Origin: Micropterus salmoides
Lineage: Eukaryota > Chordata > Actinopteri > Centrarchiformes > Centrarchidae
DNA length: 64,000 bases
Direction of reading: 5' to 3'
Assembly: GCF_014851395.1 (NCBI RefSeq)
Contig: NW_024041150.1
Coordinates: forward strand, 37,273,585 to 37,337,584
Numbering within the stretch: position 1 is the stretch's first letter; every line of letters begins with the position of its first letter. The notes beneath the pieces were generated by a model, which searched no databases, was not told the DNA's origin, and saw only the letters and a program-made list of their open reading frames with translations. A program made the translations under genes and the position numbers. Shown piece after piece: positions 23,164-35,561 of this stretch.

Positions 23164-23766
23164 AGTTTACCATAATACTATAGTATTATTATTTAAACTT
23201 TCATTTAAAAAATGACTTTTTATTTATCAAAAAATGCAAATACTTCTGAGAACGGGGCAGTAAGTGAACCTTGTAGGGTGTAGACTGTTCTAAAATTAAA
23301 AATACATTTATAATATTGTAAAAGGTAAGATAAATGGTTCAACAAACATACAAGTACAGGTGTAAACAATTTTAGTTAGTGTTGACAATATTTCTGAAGT
23401 TATCAGAAAGCTGCTGTAGATACCTTTTTGTAGTGATATTTGGTCAGCCAAAGAAGAAATTACATAGTCAATAGTCATTCCTCAACTGTTATCTAGCAGG
23501 GCAGAACCAGAGAGGTTGAAGGCGTTTTAATTGTTGTGTTTCTTTTATGTACTGGTTCAGAAGCTTTAAGGTTTTATTTATTTATTTATTTTATTTGGCA
23601 GTTCAGTGAAAGACAGGTGTGCTGAAAATATGAGCAAACAATTTAATACAGCTTTCACTCCTCTGTTTAAAATGCAAATAACCATTTCCAGCTTTTCATT
23701 TACTTGCTGAAAATCACAAATTTTATTTTTCAGTGAGCACAGAGGAGAAACTATCACTGCATCACC

Positions 23767-24657
23767 ATGATTGCAAAGATTTGTGTCGTCCTTGTTCTGT
23801 TTGTTGGTAAGAGAAACAAATAAAGATCTAAACTTGCCTCATCTTGCCTAAAATCAGTTTGGAATGTGAGACTTAATGTAAATCTGATTTGACATTTACC
23901 GCTCAAAACAGCCTCTGGCAACGCACAGACCACAACCAGAACCACCACGGCTGCACCAACCACATTCGCAGCCACTACTGCAGCAACAACCAGAGCCGCA
24001 GCCACTACTACAGTAGCACCCATATCCACAGCCACTACTGCAGCAACAACCAGAGCCGCAGCCACTACTACAGTAGCACCCATATCCACAGCCACTACTG
24101 CAGCAACAACCAGAGCCGCAGCCGCAGCCACTACTACAGTAGCACCCATATCCACAGCCACTACTGCAGCAACAACCAGAGCCGCAGCCGCAGCCACTAC
24201 TACAGTAGCACCCATATCCACAGCCACTACTGCAGCAACAACCAGAGCCGCAGCCGCAGCCACTACTACAGTAGCACCCATATCCACAGCCACTACTGCA
24301 GCAACAACCAGAGCCGCAGCCGCAGCCACTACTACAGTAGCACCCATATCCACAGCCACTACTGCAGCAACAACCAGAGCCGCAGCCACTACTGCAGCAG
24401 AAACCAGAGCCGCAGCCACTACTACAGTAGCACCCATATCCGCAGCCACTACTACAGCAGAAACCACATACGCAGCCACTACTGAAGCAACTACTGAAGC
24501 AACTACTGAAGCAACTACTGAAGCAACAACCACAACCAGCACGGCTGGTTGTGATACCAGCACGGCTGGACCACCACCAACTACAACCAGCACGGCTGGT
24601 TGTGATACCAGCACGGCTAGGCCAACATGTAGTGTGGAGTGTGTTTGTAAATGTTAA
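23767..24657 (+). CDS. Secreted Thr-rich mucin-like protein, copy 3
   Basis: Coding exons 23767-23806 and 23912-24657 give 261 residues. The leader and mature start are as in copy 1. The array is a more regular alternation of ATTTVAPIST and ATTAATTRAA; most periods also contain an extra AA, making a 66-base higher-order unit. It then has four TTEA repeats, one GPPPTTTSTAG unit and the STARPTCSVECVCKC tail. Splice sites, TATA/exon 1 and the poly(A) signal (24796-24801) are intact. Compared with copy 1 it lacks about 100 residues, all within repeats, and intron 2 has lost a few bases after the donor. This suggests unequal exchange acts on the array while the ends are held. Confidence 0.8.
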
Positions 24658-24820
24658 TCTCTGATATGTCATCACATGTGTCCCTGATGGAAATAATCAA
24701 ACTGTCTGTGATTGGAGGACTCTGTAATGTTCTGGTTCAGAGGATTGCGAGTGAATCTGCTTTTTGTCTGTAATTACATAAAAAAGATGATCTACAATAA
24801 AGGTTTACCAAAGTTATTCT
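24658..24820 (+). promoter_or_regulatory. 3' UTR and poly(A) signal of copy 3
   Basis: The conserved family 3' UTR ends at aataaa (24796-24801). Confidence 0.7.
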
Positions 24821-24829
24821 TTAAAGTTT

Positions 24830-27800
24830 AGCAAATTACTTGCTAAAGACCTTTGGTAGATATTGTAGTCTTTCTTGATAAGCTGATAAATAAAACATCT
24901 ATTTACATTTATTACATTTATGTCATGTTATGTAACATAATGTCTGGTATGCCTGTTGCAGGGACTTGTTGCCTGTTGCTGGAAAACTGCCAATGTTGTT
25001 TTGGGAGTCATTGGCACTCGACCTGTCTGTTTTTTAGGTATGAGAAGGGGCAGACTGAGATAATAATTAAGGCCAGGAGTCTAACAACAGTCCAGACTAA
25101 TCTCCACTTTCACAATAGACCAAGTATACTTTAAGCATTTGGTTGAAATATTTTCTGTTTATGAAATGTAAAATGGATTTTACTTTCAGTTTAAAAAGCA
25201 CAAATAGCTAAAACAATTCAAGCTCACTTTCAAGAGTAAGTCAAGTGCACTTCCACTTGCATGCACCAAGAGAGTGAGACGTGTCTGAGGCTCTCCTTCT
25301 TAATATTAAATAAAACAGCTCACTATGGTATAGTTGGTCAAGTTGGAATGGCAGGCCAAAACAGCGCTCAAGCCACCAAGAAATCTTCTGGTGCTTCCGA
25401 CAGCCAGTCCAATAGTGGGTATGAGGTCAGGTTGGGTTTAACAAAATGGAAATGTATAACTGATAACTGCGAATCAACTCCACCCAGCTGATGCTGATAA
25501 AACTAAAGTGCAACCTTGCTGTGTCTGGGACTGTGAGCTGCACTTTATTGGAGCTGCTGAAGTTAACATGGGTGAATTTGTGGTGAGATTTCATCATCCA
25601 GTAACGTTCCAGTCCCAAACGGGGTTCTGTGTCTGCCAGATGGTCTCAAGGGGATCCTACCAGCGGAGCAACAACATAATGCACAGCCAACTGTAGGGCA
25701 GATAGACTTTTAAAAAATATCATGAACTCCATTTAATGAGGATGTCAGTCTTGTAATATTATGACTTTTTTCTCACCATGTCAGAGAACAAACATGTTTT
25801 GAACATGAACAGAAAACCTGTTGAAGCAGAGCTTTTAAAGTCCTGGAGTTTATAAATAAATGTATTAATCATTGAGGTGAAAAGGTGCCACAATCATGTT
25901 TAAAGCAAAAGAGGTGGGAATAATAAACCATGAAATAAAGAAATACAGAATGCTTGAAAGCCTTGTATAGGCTACTACATTATATTCTGTTATTTTATAT
26001 TTTGACCACCTACTGTATGAATTTTGCGTTTCCTAGTAACCGGTTAGGTTTGGTCTCCCAATTTAGGCTATAATGTCTGAAGGTTCTCATCCACACTGGT
26101 TGGGTTGATCAGTGGAACAAAAGCAGAGAGACGAATTAAAATGTTTTCGCTCTCACCTGTTACCATTAATAAAGTAACCGTTCCTGCGCATATTTATCTT
26201 GCCTTTGCTTTCAGTCAGGTGTAGTTTTTAACACACCTTAACACAGATTTAATTTAGATCCCAGAAAGTGTGGCACACGGCTGGGTAGCAGTCTGTAGAG
26301 TTGCATGGTGTAGAGCAACAGCCACTTAGTGGAGTTACCAGAGGCCCCAAACAGTGAGGAGGCCACAACCGACCAGCCTGTGTGACCAACGGCAGCACAC
26401 CAGTCCTTGTCGTGTTGTTTCGTTTCGCCACACACAGGGAAACAAAGTTGAGCAGACCCAGCCACAAAGAGACTGATTCTTTTTTTAATTTAATTGACCC
26501 GGAGACTTTTAGCTTTCTTAGCTGCAGCCTTGTTTTAACTCTTTTTAAGCCATTTCCTTAAACACATGAATAAACTTGGAGGCTATATTTTGCGCAGACC
26601 ACAGAGGGGTGTCACAATACTACATACATTAATTTAAAGATATTGTTCAATATTTGATGAACTATGCTTTTTTGCCTTTTTTAGAGAGCTAGACTAAAAG
26701 ATACCACCTATCCGTTGCCTTAAGAATTGAGCTGCGACCAGGAGGCGACTAGCTTAGCTTAGCATAAGCTTAGCGGAGGAAATCAGCCTGCGCACTGACA
26801 ACACAATTTCGCATTTCAATTTTTACCTGTATGTTTGTGTACACATAAAACAAAGAAGATGTATGGGTGAACTTTGGTGAAAGCCTAGTCAGCTGATTGA
26901 TATACACGGCGAATAACTGTATTTCTGAAAAAACAAACAGATGCTAATTACTCAGGATTTCTCAGAATTGGAAACTTCATTTAATATGATTTCAGTTTTC
27001 TGATCATAGTGATATGATCATGAATTTTAGTTATACAACCAAATTGTAACATTACACTTTTATATTAGCGAAACAACTCATACTGATATAATACTCTTTG
27101 TCCCAAGGCAATACTACTACTTCTGCTGCCTGTACTGCAATGTTATCAAAAGTAATAGGCCTACTACTACCATACAATTCATGTAACTGTTACTCATATT
27201 ACTTTTACTGCTGTTACTGCTAGAAGTACTATGGTTAATTACTACTATTACTTCTACCACTGGTATTACTACAACAGTCTACTGCTAATACTACTCTTTA
27301 CAGTCCTGTGTTAGGTAAAAAATATTGATTATAATCAGTCGTATCCAGCGGTGCTACCAGTCAGTGGTGGATCATCAGTAGGAGAGAGTCAGTTATACTC
27401 ACGTTGTTGCACTTCCAGTTTTTGAAGTGGAGCAGAGAAGACAGCAGCTCTCTACATATCACTGGTGGTAAATATTTTATCCACTTCCTTTTTGTCGAAA
27501 TGCCGCACACAAACCAATAAAGTGCTTGGGAAGTGTGTGAGAGAAAGTACACTTCTGTCAGTAGTCTGCTCATTAATGCAGAAAGAAACAAACAAAAAGA
27601 TGTTCGGCTTTATTAACGTACTGTTTGTTGGTTTGTTTGGTGCCGTACTGTAATCACAGCCAGTCCTCACCAGAAAAACAACTGCAAAGGTTGAATATTG
27701 AATGGCTAATTACAACCCATATTTAGACTTTTTGTTAGGCCACAACCTCTAGTGGCAGAGGCAGCCTGGTGTCACCATACAGCGATTTCTTTTCTTTTGT

Positions 27801-28860
27801 GGTAGACCAGGGGGGCCTCCCCTCAGACAAAGCTTGGGAAAGGTGATTTAGGTGAATAATAAACCAGACTTTGACCCAAGAGACCGGCGTTCGGATGCCA
27901 TTTGAAATAAAAATAAAACAAAAAGACTAGATTTATTTAGGTTGCGTAAGTTAAGTGACGCCATAATTGTAACCCAAACCATTTTGTTTTGAGTAGCATT
28001 TAGGTCCTTTCTGTTGCTGCGGTCTGTGGGGACTTAATGCCGTTAAATCACACGCGAAAAGCTTAAAATCTGTTGACATGGAATCCCATAATATCACATT
28101 GGCAGAGGAAGTCAGGGGACATAGTATGTAGTAAGTGTGACTAGGAGGGTGGGATGGATGGATTTGTCAAGTAAACTCAGGACTTTCACAAATGAGACCG
28201 ACATTTGAGTCCTGTGTGGAAGAAAGTCAAAGCTGATATGTTTTAAAGGAGACCTACAGGAACATCTACAGCCTGTTCAGATCATAAACTGTATGTAAGA
28301 AATGGACGTAGCCATTGTGACGTCACCCGTTGGTTTGTGGGCTGCCGTTTTGAAACCTTGAGTTTGGCTGATAGGGCGCCGCCATGTGGAGTTTTTGCAA
28401 CCAGGGTCTGTAAGAAGGGCCAGTATAGGATAGAAAATTATGAACTTTGATTCATGCGAAGTTAACATACATGCAGAACAATAGGTCACCTTTAAAAGAG
28501 ATGTATTGCGCATTTCTTTTCTTTCAAAGAAATTGTTTGAACATTTTGGGGTCTTAAAGTATTTTGTTGAGGTCTTAAAAGGTCTGAATTTGACTTTTAA
28601 AAAGTTGCAAGAACCCTGTTATACAATGTGTCTGAGAGTGGCATGGTGGGGTTACAACACCGCTTCTGGCCAAACATTTTTATATAAAACAAGACACGTA
28701 ACATAAGGTCTGGCACGCCTGTCACTGGAACTTTTTAATTGCCAGTTTTGTTTAAGATTAACTGGCAATCAACCTATCTGTCTTTATGGTATGAGGACAG
28801 GTTGGGTTTAATGCACTGGAATGCAGACACTGGTGTGAATGAATTAAATGTAAGATGACA
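24830..28860. other. Intergenic sequence between copies 3 and 4
   Basis: Duplicate of 3600-7600. No supported gene. It includes a second solitary promoter-like module at about 26092-26222, matching 4838-4972. Confidence 0.5.
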
Positions 28861-29701
28861 AGTTCTGAGAAATCCACACCGGTTGGGTGGAACATGAGTA
28901 GAGAAACATGTTTTTGTGCTCACCTTTAACAATGAAGAGAGTTATTATTACTCGGTACAGAGTTATTATTAGTACTGTTTAGTAAGTTTAGTTAGATTAG
29001 AAGTTTTAACACAATTTTATATGAAACACTGAGCCACATCGAATGTATGAAAAGTGCTATACAAATACAGTTTGCCATAATACTATAGTATTATTATTTA
29101 AACACAACTTTTTATTTATCAAAAAATGTAAATACTTTTGAGAAATGTGTCGGGATAGGAATGGAACTTGTAGATTGTTTTAAAATAAAATAAAATACAT
29201 TTATAATATTGTAAAAGGTAAGTTAAATGTTTCAACACACATTGAAATACAAGTACAGGTGTTCACAGCTATTATAACTTTAGTTTATCTTGTAAACAAT
29301 TTAATTTGTGTTCAGAGCATTCAAAGTATTATAAAGTTATCGAAAGCTGCTGCAGATACCTTTTTGTAAAGATATTTGGCAATAAATTAAATTAATAGTC
29401 AGCCAAGGAAGAAACGATAATAGTCATTCCTCAACTGTTATCTAGCAGGGCAGAACCAGAGAGGTTGGAGACGTTTTATTTGTTGTCTTTCTTTTATTTA
29501 CTGATTCAGAAGCTTTAAGGTTTTATTTTATTTGGTATTTCAGTGAAAGACAGGTTTGCAGAAAATATGAGCAAACAATTTAAGTCAATTTTTCCTCCTG
29601 TTTAAAATGCAAATAACCATTTTCAGCTTTTCATTTCCTTGTTGAAAATCACCAATTATATTTTTCAGTGAGCACAGAGGAGAAACTATCACTGCATCAC
29701 C

Positions 29702-30030
29702 ATGATTGCAAAGTTTTGTGTCGTCCTTCTGCTTGGTAAGAGAAACCTCCATTCAAAATAAAGATGTAAAATTGCCTCGTCATGTCTAAAGTTTGAAATG
29801 TTGGACCAAAGGCGAAACTGATCTGACATTTTCTGCTCAAAACAGCCTCTGGCAACGCACAGACCACAACCAGAACCACCACGGCTGCACCAACAACCAG
29901 AACCACAACCCCATATTTGATGATATCAGCACGGATGGACCAACAACCCCAACCAGCACGGCTGGTTGTGAGACCAACAAGGCCAGACCAACATGTAGTG
30001 TGGAGTGTGCTTGTAAATGTTAATCTCTGA
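29702..30030 (+). pseudogene. Mucin-like copy 4: frameshifted, promoterless and chimeric
   Basis: Exon 29702-29735 encodes a shortened leader, MIAKFCVVLLL. The second coding exon starts at 29846 with the common ASGNAQTTTRTTTAAPTT. After TTRTTTP the sequence accccatatttgatgat lacks four bases found in copies 5 and 6 (accccactcatatatgatga). The frame therefore shifts, the cysteine tail is lost and translation would end at 30030 after 72 residues. The upstream TATA/exon 1 is deleted as in copy 2. Intron 2 and everything downstream resemble copies 5 and 6, while the upstream part resembles copy 2. The 3' UTR and two aataaa signals (30172-30177, 30185-30190) remain. Confidence 0.8.
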
Positions 30031-30329
30031 CATGTCATCACACGTGTCTCTGATGGAGGTGTCTATAATTAATCAAACTGTCTGTGATTGGAGGACTCTG
30101 TAATGTTCTGGTTCAGAGGATTGTGAGTGAATCTGCTTTTTGTCTGTAATTGCATAAAAAAGATGATCTACAATAAAGGTTTACAATAAAGGCTATTCTT
30201 TAAAGTTTTTCCAAATTACTTTAATATTTGTTTAAGACTTTATTTGGAAATTGTAAGTGTCAATTACAATATCTGTAATTTACATCATCATTATTATGTA
30301 TACAGTGTATATTTATAGGGTAAGCCCTA

Positions 30330-30590
30330 ACCCCACTGTCCAGGAGGTACAGGTCCTAAAGGGTCCACTTTCTAGTCTTTTCGACCACGGAAACTAACAT
30401 TCACACTCACTCACACACTGGCGGAATAGCAAATAGCACCCGGCAAACCGGGTATCTTGCCCTGCGGACACTGCGACACGCAACCAGGGGGAGCCAGGGA
30501 TTGAACCGCCAACCTTCTGATTAACCGCCAACCTTCTGATTAAGAGCCAAGCCGCTCTACCTCCTGAGCCACAGCCGCTCTAACGTCCCT
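30330..30590 (-). repeat. tRNA-derived SINE
   Basis: On the minus strand a tRNA-like head starts gcggctgtggctcaggagg near 30583. An A box (TGGCTCAGGAGG) lies at 30560-30571 and a B box (GGTTCAATCCC) at 30497-30507. A 20-base duplication (aaccgccaaccttctgatt twice) between the boxes lengthens their spacing, so the internal polymerase III promoter is probably impaired. Confidence 0.7.
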
Positions 30591-30599
30591 ATCTATGGG

Positions 30600-31225
30600 T
30601 AAAATCTATATATTAACACCAGAGTTGCGGGGAATATATTGAACTAATAAGCTTGACACAGTAGATGAATAAAACACACTCTTATTAAAATTTAAAAAGT
30701 ACTTGGTTATGGTTAGGAAAACATCGTCGTTTGGGTGTAGTCACGGAATCTGATAGGTCACATATTTTGGTGTTACACCGGCTACATCATGTTTCAGAGT
30801 CCATGAACTTTGGCTGAACAATTGCTGCTACTGATGTTCATGAAAAGTTTTTGTATAAGCAAATGTATACTTATTTGGGATAGTCTATGCTATTGAAAAG
30901 GTATTAGCAATATTTTTGAGGTTGTACATAATGATGTGCTCCTCCAGGGCAACAGCGACATCCACAATCTATTCTGCCAGCAACTCTTGCCTGCAGTGTG
31001 CGTCTGTGTGTGCTTGTAGGCTTGAGTTGCCATTATGTGTGTGTGTGTGTGTGTGTGTGTTGTTCCACTGTCACGCCTCCTGTGCTCATTTTTGGGACTG
31101 GTTACAATGCGTAACTCTCATTCCAATTCCCTCACAGCAGCAGGTATAAGGAATGTTTGTAATGTTCAGCCATCCTGTTATCTGGTTTAACGCGGATGGC
31201 ATTAACAATGTATTTGCAGTGTGTT
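30600..31225. other. Intergenic; GT microsatellite at 31036-31060
   Basis: A run of about twelve gt units, plus a segment (cttggttatggttaggaaaa) shared with the MITE at 43296-43918. No gene. Confidence 0.5.
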
Positions 31226-31229
31226 AATG

Positions 31230-31560
31230 CTTATGACCGCTGGTGGTCTAGTGGACATCGACTACATCTGGCTTCGCCCTTATCCCAATAGCTACACCTC
31301 TTAGAGGGCGAAGCTTATACGAAATAGAACGTTGATTATGTATTGTAACCTCAGATTCTATGAGTATAGGCGTATAAGCTGCGGCCCCGACTGGTCCTAC
31401 CTTTTTCTCTGGTGTCACCGGTATTATATACCTGAGAGAGGCCCGTACACGGCACATGGGCGCGAAAGAAATCTTCAGGACTGTGCATGAAGATGGGGAT
31501 GAACCCAATAGTGACAGCTCTTAGAGGGCTACGCCTATACTCATAAGGGGCGAAGCTGCT
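31230..31560. repeat. Palindromic dispersed repeat
   Basis: Two direct copies of cccaatag...ctcttagagggc (near 31285 and 31504) and an inverted pair, tatgagtataggcgta (31358) and tacgcctatactcata (31529), are packed into 300 bases. This suggests a foldback transposon or hairpin-forming repeat. No coding sequence. Confidence 0.5.
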
Positions 31561-31569
31561 GGAGCCCTA

Positions 31570-32325
31570 TTGGTTTTCTTCTGATTCTTCTTCTTCTGAG
31601 TTTTCCAAAACTCACCAAAATTGGCACGTAAGTTGCAAATTCCACCCACTACTCGGGCAAAAAAAATGGCCCTCATAGACCTCATGGCGGCGCTATAACT
31701 ATCAACTTTGCGTTTTTGCAATTATCTCAAACAGCTTTGTTTAGAGTCAAACATCTTTCATTATTTTAATCTCTAGATTCATCTGCATCTTTGCTCCAAT
31801 GGTCTTCTGCTCGAAAAATGTCAAATTATGACTTTTTATCACTTTTCTCTAAAACCTATTTTTGCGGTTTCGACCCGAAACTTTGGTGGGATCATTTACG
31901 TTGCTGATCAAAAGTTATCAAAAGAATTTTGATACGTCAATCTGTGTTTTTTTCTTAAATTTTTACTTTTGTGTTTACAATTTTACATGAATGCCCGTAA
32001 ATCAAAATTGGCTATTGTAACCAATCAGATGCTCGGCACAAGCTTCGCTGAGCAGTCCTGGGATATTCCTCCACTAGGTAGCGCTACTCTTGCAAAAAGT
32101 TTATACCTCGTAATTCGCTAGATAAATTTGTACGAAATTCGGTTTGTATGATCTCGGGTCACTACTCAGTTGATGTATAAAAATTGGTAATGATTGCGCA
32201 AAGTGGGCGTGGCTTATTAAAGAAATGTAAATTTCTAGACATTTCTCATTCCTAACTTAAAAAAATCTAAGAAAATCATCTGTACATCCTAGACAGCTGA
32301 AACTTTTTCAGCACATCCACTGATT
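31570..32325. other. Intergenic, no gene
   Basis: AT-rich sequence with a dispersed-repeat look (ttccaaaactcaccaaaatt, catggcggcgctataac). Nothing coding is supported. Confidence 0.35.
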
Positions 32326-32329
32326 GTGT

Positions 32330-32870
32330 GCCCCTCAGTGTATCTGAGACTAAATAAAACATGGCAGAGAGACTCTTGTTAACACAAGCGTGACTTTAAT
32401 GTTTCTGAATAATTCACAGAAGCAAGCCCGGGTGCTCCATCAACAACACAACTCCACTGCAGGAGGAGTTATGAAAAAGGGTCAAGACAGAAGAAGAGGT
32501 AAAGGAAAGATGACAATCGTGAGGAAATATGTGCAATGAAATGAAATGAGAGTAAGATGGTCACTGCCACTCCTTTCTGCAGGTAATTAAGTGGGACCAC
32601 TATCATATAAAATACTAAATATTTACCTAAAACCCAAAACCCTAAAAAATAGAGCAAATCTCACCTAGAGCCTACTACTAGTGATGGGCAAATTAAGCTT
32701 TTGTGAAGCACTGAACAACTTCAACAAATCATTTTGAAAATGGGTTCATGACTCGAAGCTTCAGTTACTGTGACCTGTCCTGGCTAAATGCAAGGCTGCT
32801 GTCAAATTAGGCAGGCTTGTTGGTGGACAGAAGGCTTTTAATTATACACACACGCACACACACACCTCAG
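32330..32870. repeat. Dispersed element, inverted relative to 46280-46860 and 54838-55410
   Basis: The reverse complement of this stretch matches the two block II copies over about 500 bases (for example taaataaaacatggcagaga, aagcgtgactttaatgtttc, gcaggaggagttatgaaa). Its right part holds agtgatgggcaaat and ends next to an ac microsatellite. It looks like a mobile element of unassigned class. Confidence 0.6.
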
Positions 32871-32939
32871 TGTTGGAGAAACTACTTTACTTATACAATT
32901 ATAGCAAGCGTTTGATTGCTGTAATAGCCAATAAACGTT

Positions 32940-33174
32940 TTTCAATTGATTATTGAGACGGGTATGAATAATTTTGGACATGCCACTTTTTGTTCAAATG
33001 TAAATAAAAGATGAGTAATCATTTTTTCCACAATGATGCCTCTTGTACATCATCTTATTATCTTCTGGGAGACGCCTGTGCCATTTCCAATCAAGAAACA
33101 ACTTGCTGGTTGAATAACAGTAACTTTAAGTTAGAATTTGCCTGGGGTATGAGTAATTTCAGACTTGACTGTAA
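32940..33174. mobile_element. Tc1-like terminal remnant
   Basis: Two related segments, gggtatgaataattttggac (32960) and gggtatgagtaatttcagac (33146), the latter ending ttgactgta, resemble the end sequences of fish Tc1-like elements. No transposase. Confidence 0.4.
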
Positions 33175-33521
33175 GTCTAGTTTAAACACATAATGTGGGC
33201 ACATCCAAACCATCCGGTGGGTAAGTACTGAAACAAATAATGATCTGCACAGAGTAATTATGAATCCAACTAGGTGGTTTTTATTGTGATGTAAACCACA
33301 CAAGACCTCAGAGGTCACAATTAATTACATCTGCTGCAGGGGTCCAAAACTTATCCTTGTCCAAAACACAACAGAGTAACTTCTCAGTCAATGTCACATC
33401 TGTCTCTTAAATAAATGTTAAAATAAACCAGTCTATACCTAATAAATATATATATATATTTATTTATTTATTTATTTATTTATTATCAACCTTTCATTTT
33501 TTACTTTCTACTAACATATGT

Positions 33522-34310
33522 GTGAGTGTCCGTGTAAGAGAGGCTGCTTGCCCTCGAACAAAATCAGAGAGTTATATTTATAAAGGAGATAATGGGAAAG
33601 TGATAGTGGAGGATGAGCTTTTGAACTTTATTGCCGTCAAAATGAGAAAACTGTCCCATGATGAAATTGTTTTGTTAGCCTCAAACAATTTCTCATCTGA
33701 GTGGATTGAAGCGCCCAAGCGACAGTTGTTTGATATGTGCACTACTACAACATGCTGCATCAAGCACAAAGGCCCTCAGAAGGATTTTAACAACATCAAA
33801 GATTGTCTGAGGGTGTTTAATGAGTGCGGTGAAAATATTCCCAGGTTTGTCTAACACTAACTAGATGAACTTCCACTTGTCGGTTTTGGCAACATGGACG
33901 CCTTGGCGCTGCTCAGCAGAGTGGAACAGCTAAGCTGGGAAGTTTCAAGTTTGAGAGATGTTCTGGAAGCCCAGGCAAGCGTGAATGAGAACTTGATGGC
34001 GACTACAGCAGTCATGGATTGCCGGGTTACTGTTATTGAGAAGCACCGCGGCTCCCCTGGCCGTGCACCTGGGGCTAGTGCTGCCTTTCAAGAGAGAAAC
34101 TTACATAATACGGCTGCGTCTGCTCGGCAGTCACAGGGAGAGGCCCCAATCCTTCTGTCACAGTCCCCGGCATGGAGCAGAAAGGGGTACGCAAGCCCCA
34201 GAAGCCTCCAAACGCAGCCGTGCAGCCTAGTATGTCTACCGGCGGTGTTCAGGCTCGTTCGAAATGGGAGCAGCGGAGGAAAATGGGTATTATTGGTACC
34301 GGTGTTGTAG
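33522..34310 (+). pseudogene. Retroelement ORF1-like fragment
   Basis: A frame MSVRVREAACPRTKSESYIY... contains KMRKLSHDEIVLLASNNFSS and ends GENIPRFV with a stop (TAA). After it the sequence continues as LDELPLVGFGNMDALALLSR, then a coiled-coil-like stretch (LSWEVSSLRDVLEAQASV). I recall this arrangement from proteins encoded beside retroelement reverse transcriptases in fish and invertebrates, but cannot name the family. It lies just upstream of an L2-like reverse transcriptase and may be the same element. Confidence 0.45.
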
Positions 34311-34629
34311 CCCTACTGGTTTTCAAACTAACTGGATGCCATACGCGTGTGTGTGTTATATATTGACCACTGCATTACAGCCCCATCACACTATCACACG
34401 GGAGTGCTTTTACATTGTGACGGTTCTGCAATCAGCTCCTCTGTCACCTGTAAAGACAACAATGGGTAGACAGTTAAACAGCTTCTTCCAAAGTGCCATA
34501 AAGCTACTGAACTCTGAGATCGTCTCAGCATGATAACCTCTGTGGCATGTAACAGTAATTAGGGGTGGCAATGTGAAATACACTGTTTACTAATATGTGC
34601 AATATACAGTTTGCTGCTGGACAATGTGC

Positions 34630-35561
34630 AATAATAATTGTCTGTAACAGAAGCTCTAAGGTCAGCCCTAAGGTCAGCTAAAGCTGCAGCCCAATCCTCG
34701 GTTCTTATCCTGCTTGACCTATCAGCTGCCTTTGACAAAGTCAACCACAGGATCCTGCTATCCACTCTCTCAGCAATGGGCATCTCGAGTAAAGCACTTC
34801 TGTGGTTCGAATCCTACCTCTCTGGGCGTTCCTACAATGTTTTGTGGCAAGGACAATTATCCTCCTCCCACTACCTCTCCACAGGGGTGCCCCAAGGCTC
34901 AGTGCTAGGGCCCCTTCTCTTCTCAATTTACACCACCTCACTGGGGCCGATCATTCGCTCGCATGGCTTTTCTTGACACTGCTACGCAGACAATACGTAA
35001 CTCTACCTATCCTTCCCGCCAGGCGATCCCACCGTCTCGGCGCAGATCACGGACTGTCTATCGGACATATCTGCATGGATGAAGGCTTGCCACCTTCAAC
35101 TAAACCTCTCTAAGACTGAACTCTTGGTCATTCCAGCCAAGCAATCTATCCACCATAACATCAAACTGCAAATTGACTACTCAACCATCACTCCAACCAA
35201 GGTGGTGAGAAACTTGGGTGTCATGATTGATGACCAGCTGTCCTTTTCAGACCATGTTGCTGCTGTCTCTGGGTCATGCCGCTTTGCTCTATACAACATA
35301 AGGAAAATCAGGCCCTACCTCACTCAGCGCGCCACCCAGCTTCTGGTACAGGCCATGGTTATCTCTCGTCTCGACTATTGCAATGCCCTCCTAGCAGGTC
35401 TTCCAGCCTGTGTGGTGAAACCCTTACACATGGTTCAGAACGCAGCAGCGCATTTGGTTTTTGATCAGCCCAAAAGGACTCATGTCACTCCATTACTCAG
35501 TGACCTCCACTGGCTCCCCGTGGCCTCCAGAATCAAATTCAAGTCACTAATGCTTGCATAG
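34630..35561 (+). pseudogene. L2/CR1-like LINE reverse transcriptase, inactivated
   Basis: Reverse-transcriptase blocks appear in order: LILLDLSAAFDKVNHRILL, STGVPQGSVLGPLLFSIYT, the catalytic box, AWMKACHLQLNLSKTELLVI, VVRNLGVMIDDQLSFSDHVA and LLSDLHWLPVASRIKFKSL. The catalytic box reads HCYADN instead of YADD, is preceded by a stop after HGFS and followed by a stop (TAA) after NT. A LINE of the L2 clade is the best match from memory. The 5' part of the enzyme and the endonuclease are missing. Confidence 0.85.

Larger units (their letters stand above)
21556..30200. repeat. Segmental duplication I, right copy (mucin-like copies 3 and 4)
   Basis: Nearly identical to bases 1-9060 in the same order: upstream module, TATA/exon 1, hAT MITE, repeat gene, 4-7 kb module, short gene. 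Differences are small indels (for example 29 extra bases at about 25570) and gene-array length. From intron 2 of copy 4 onward the sequence resembles copies 5 and 6 rather than copy 2. Since base 1 matches 21556, the shared block may start before 21556. Confidence 0.9.
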
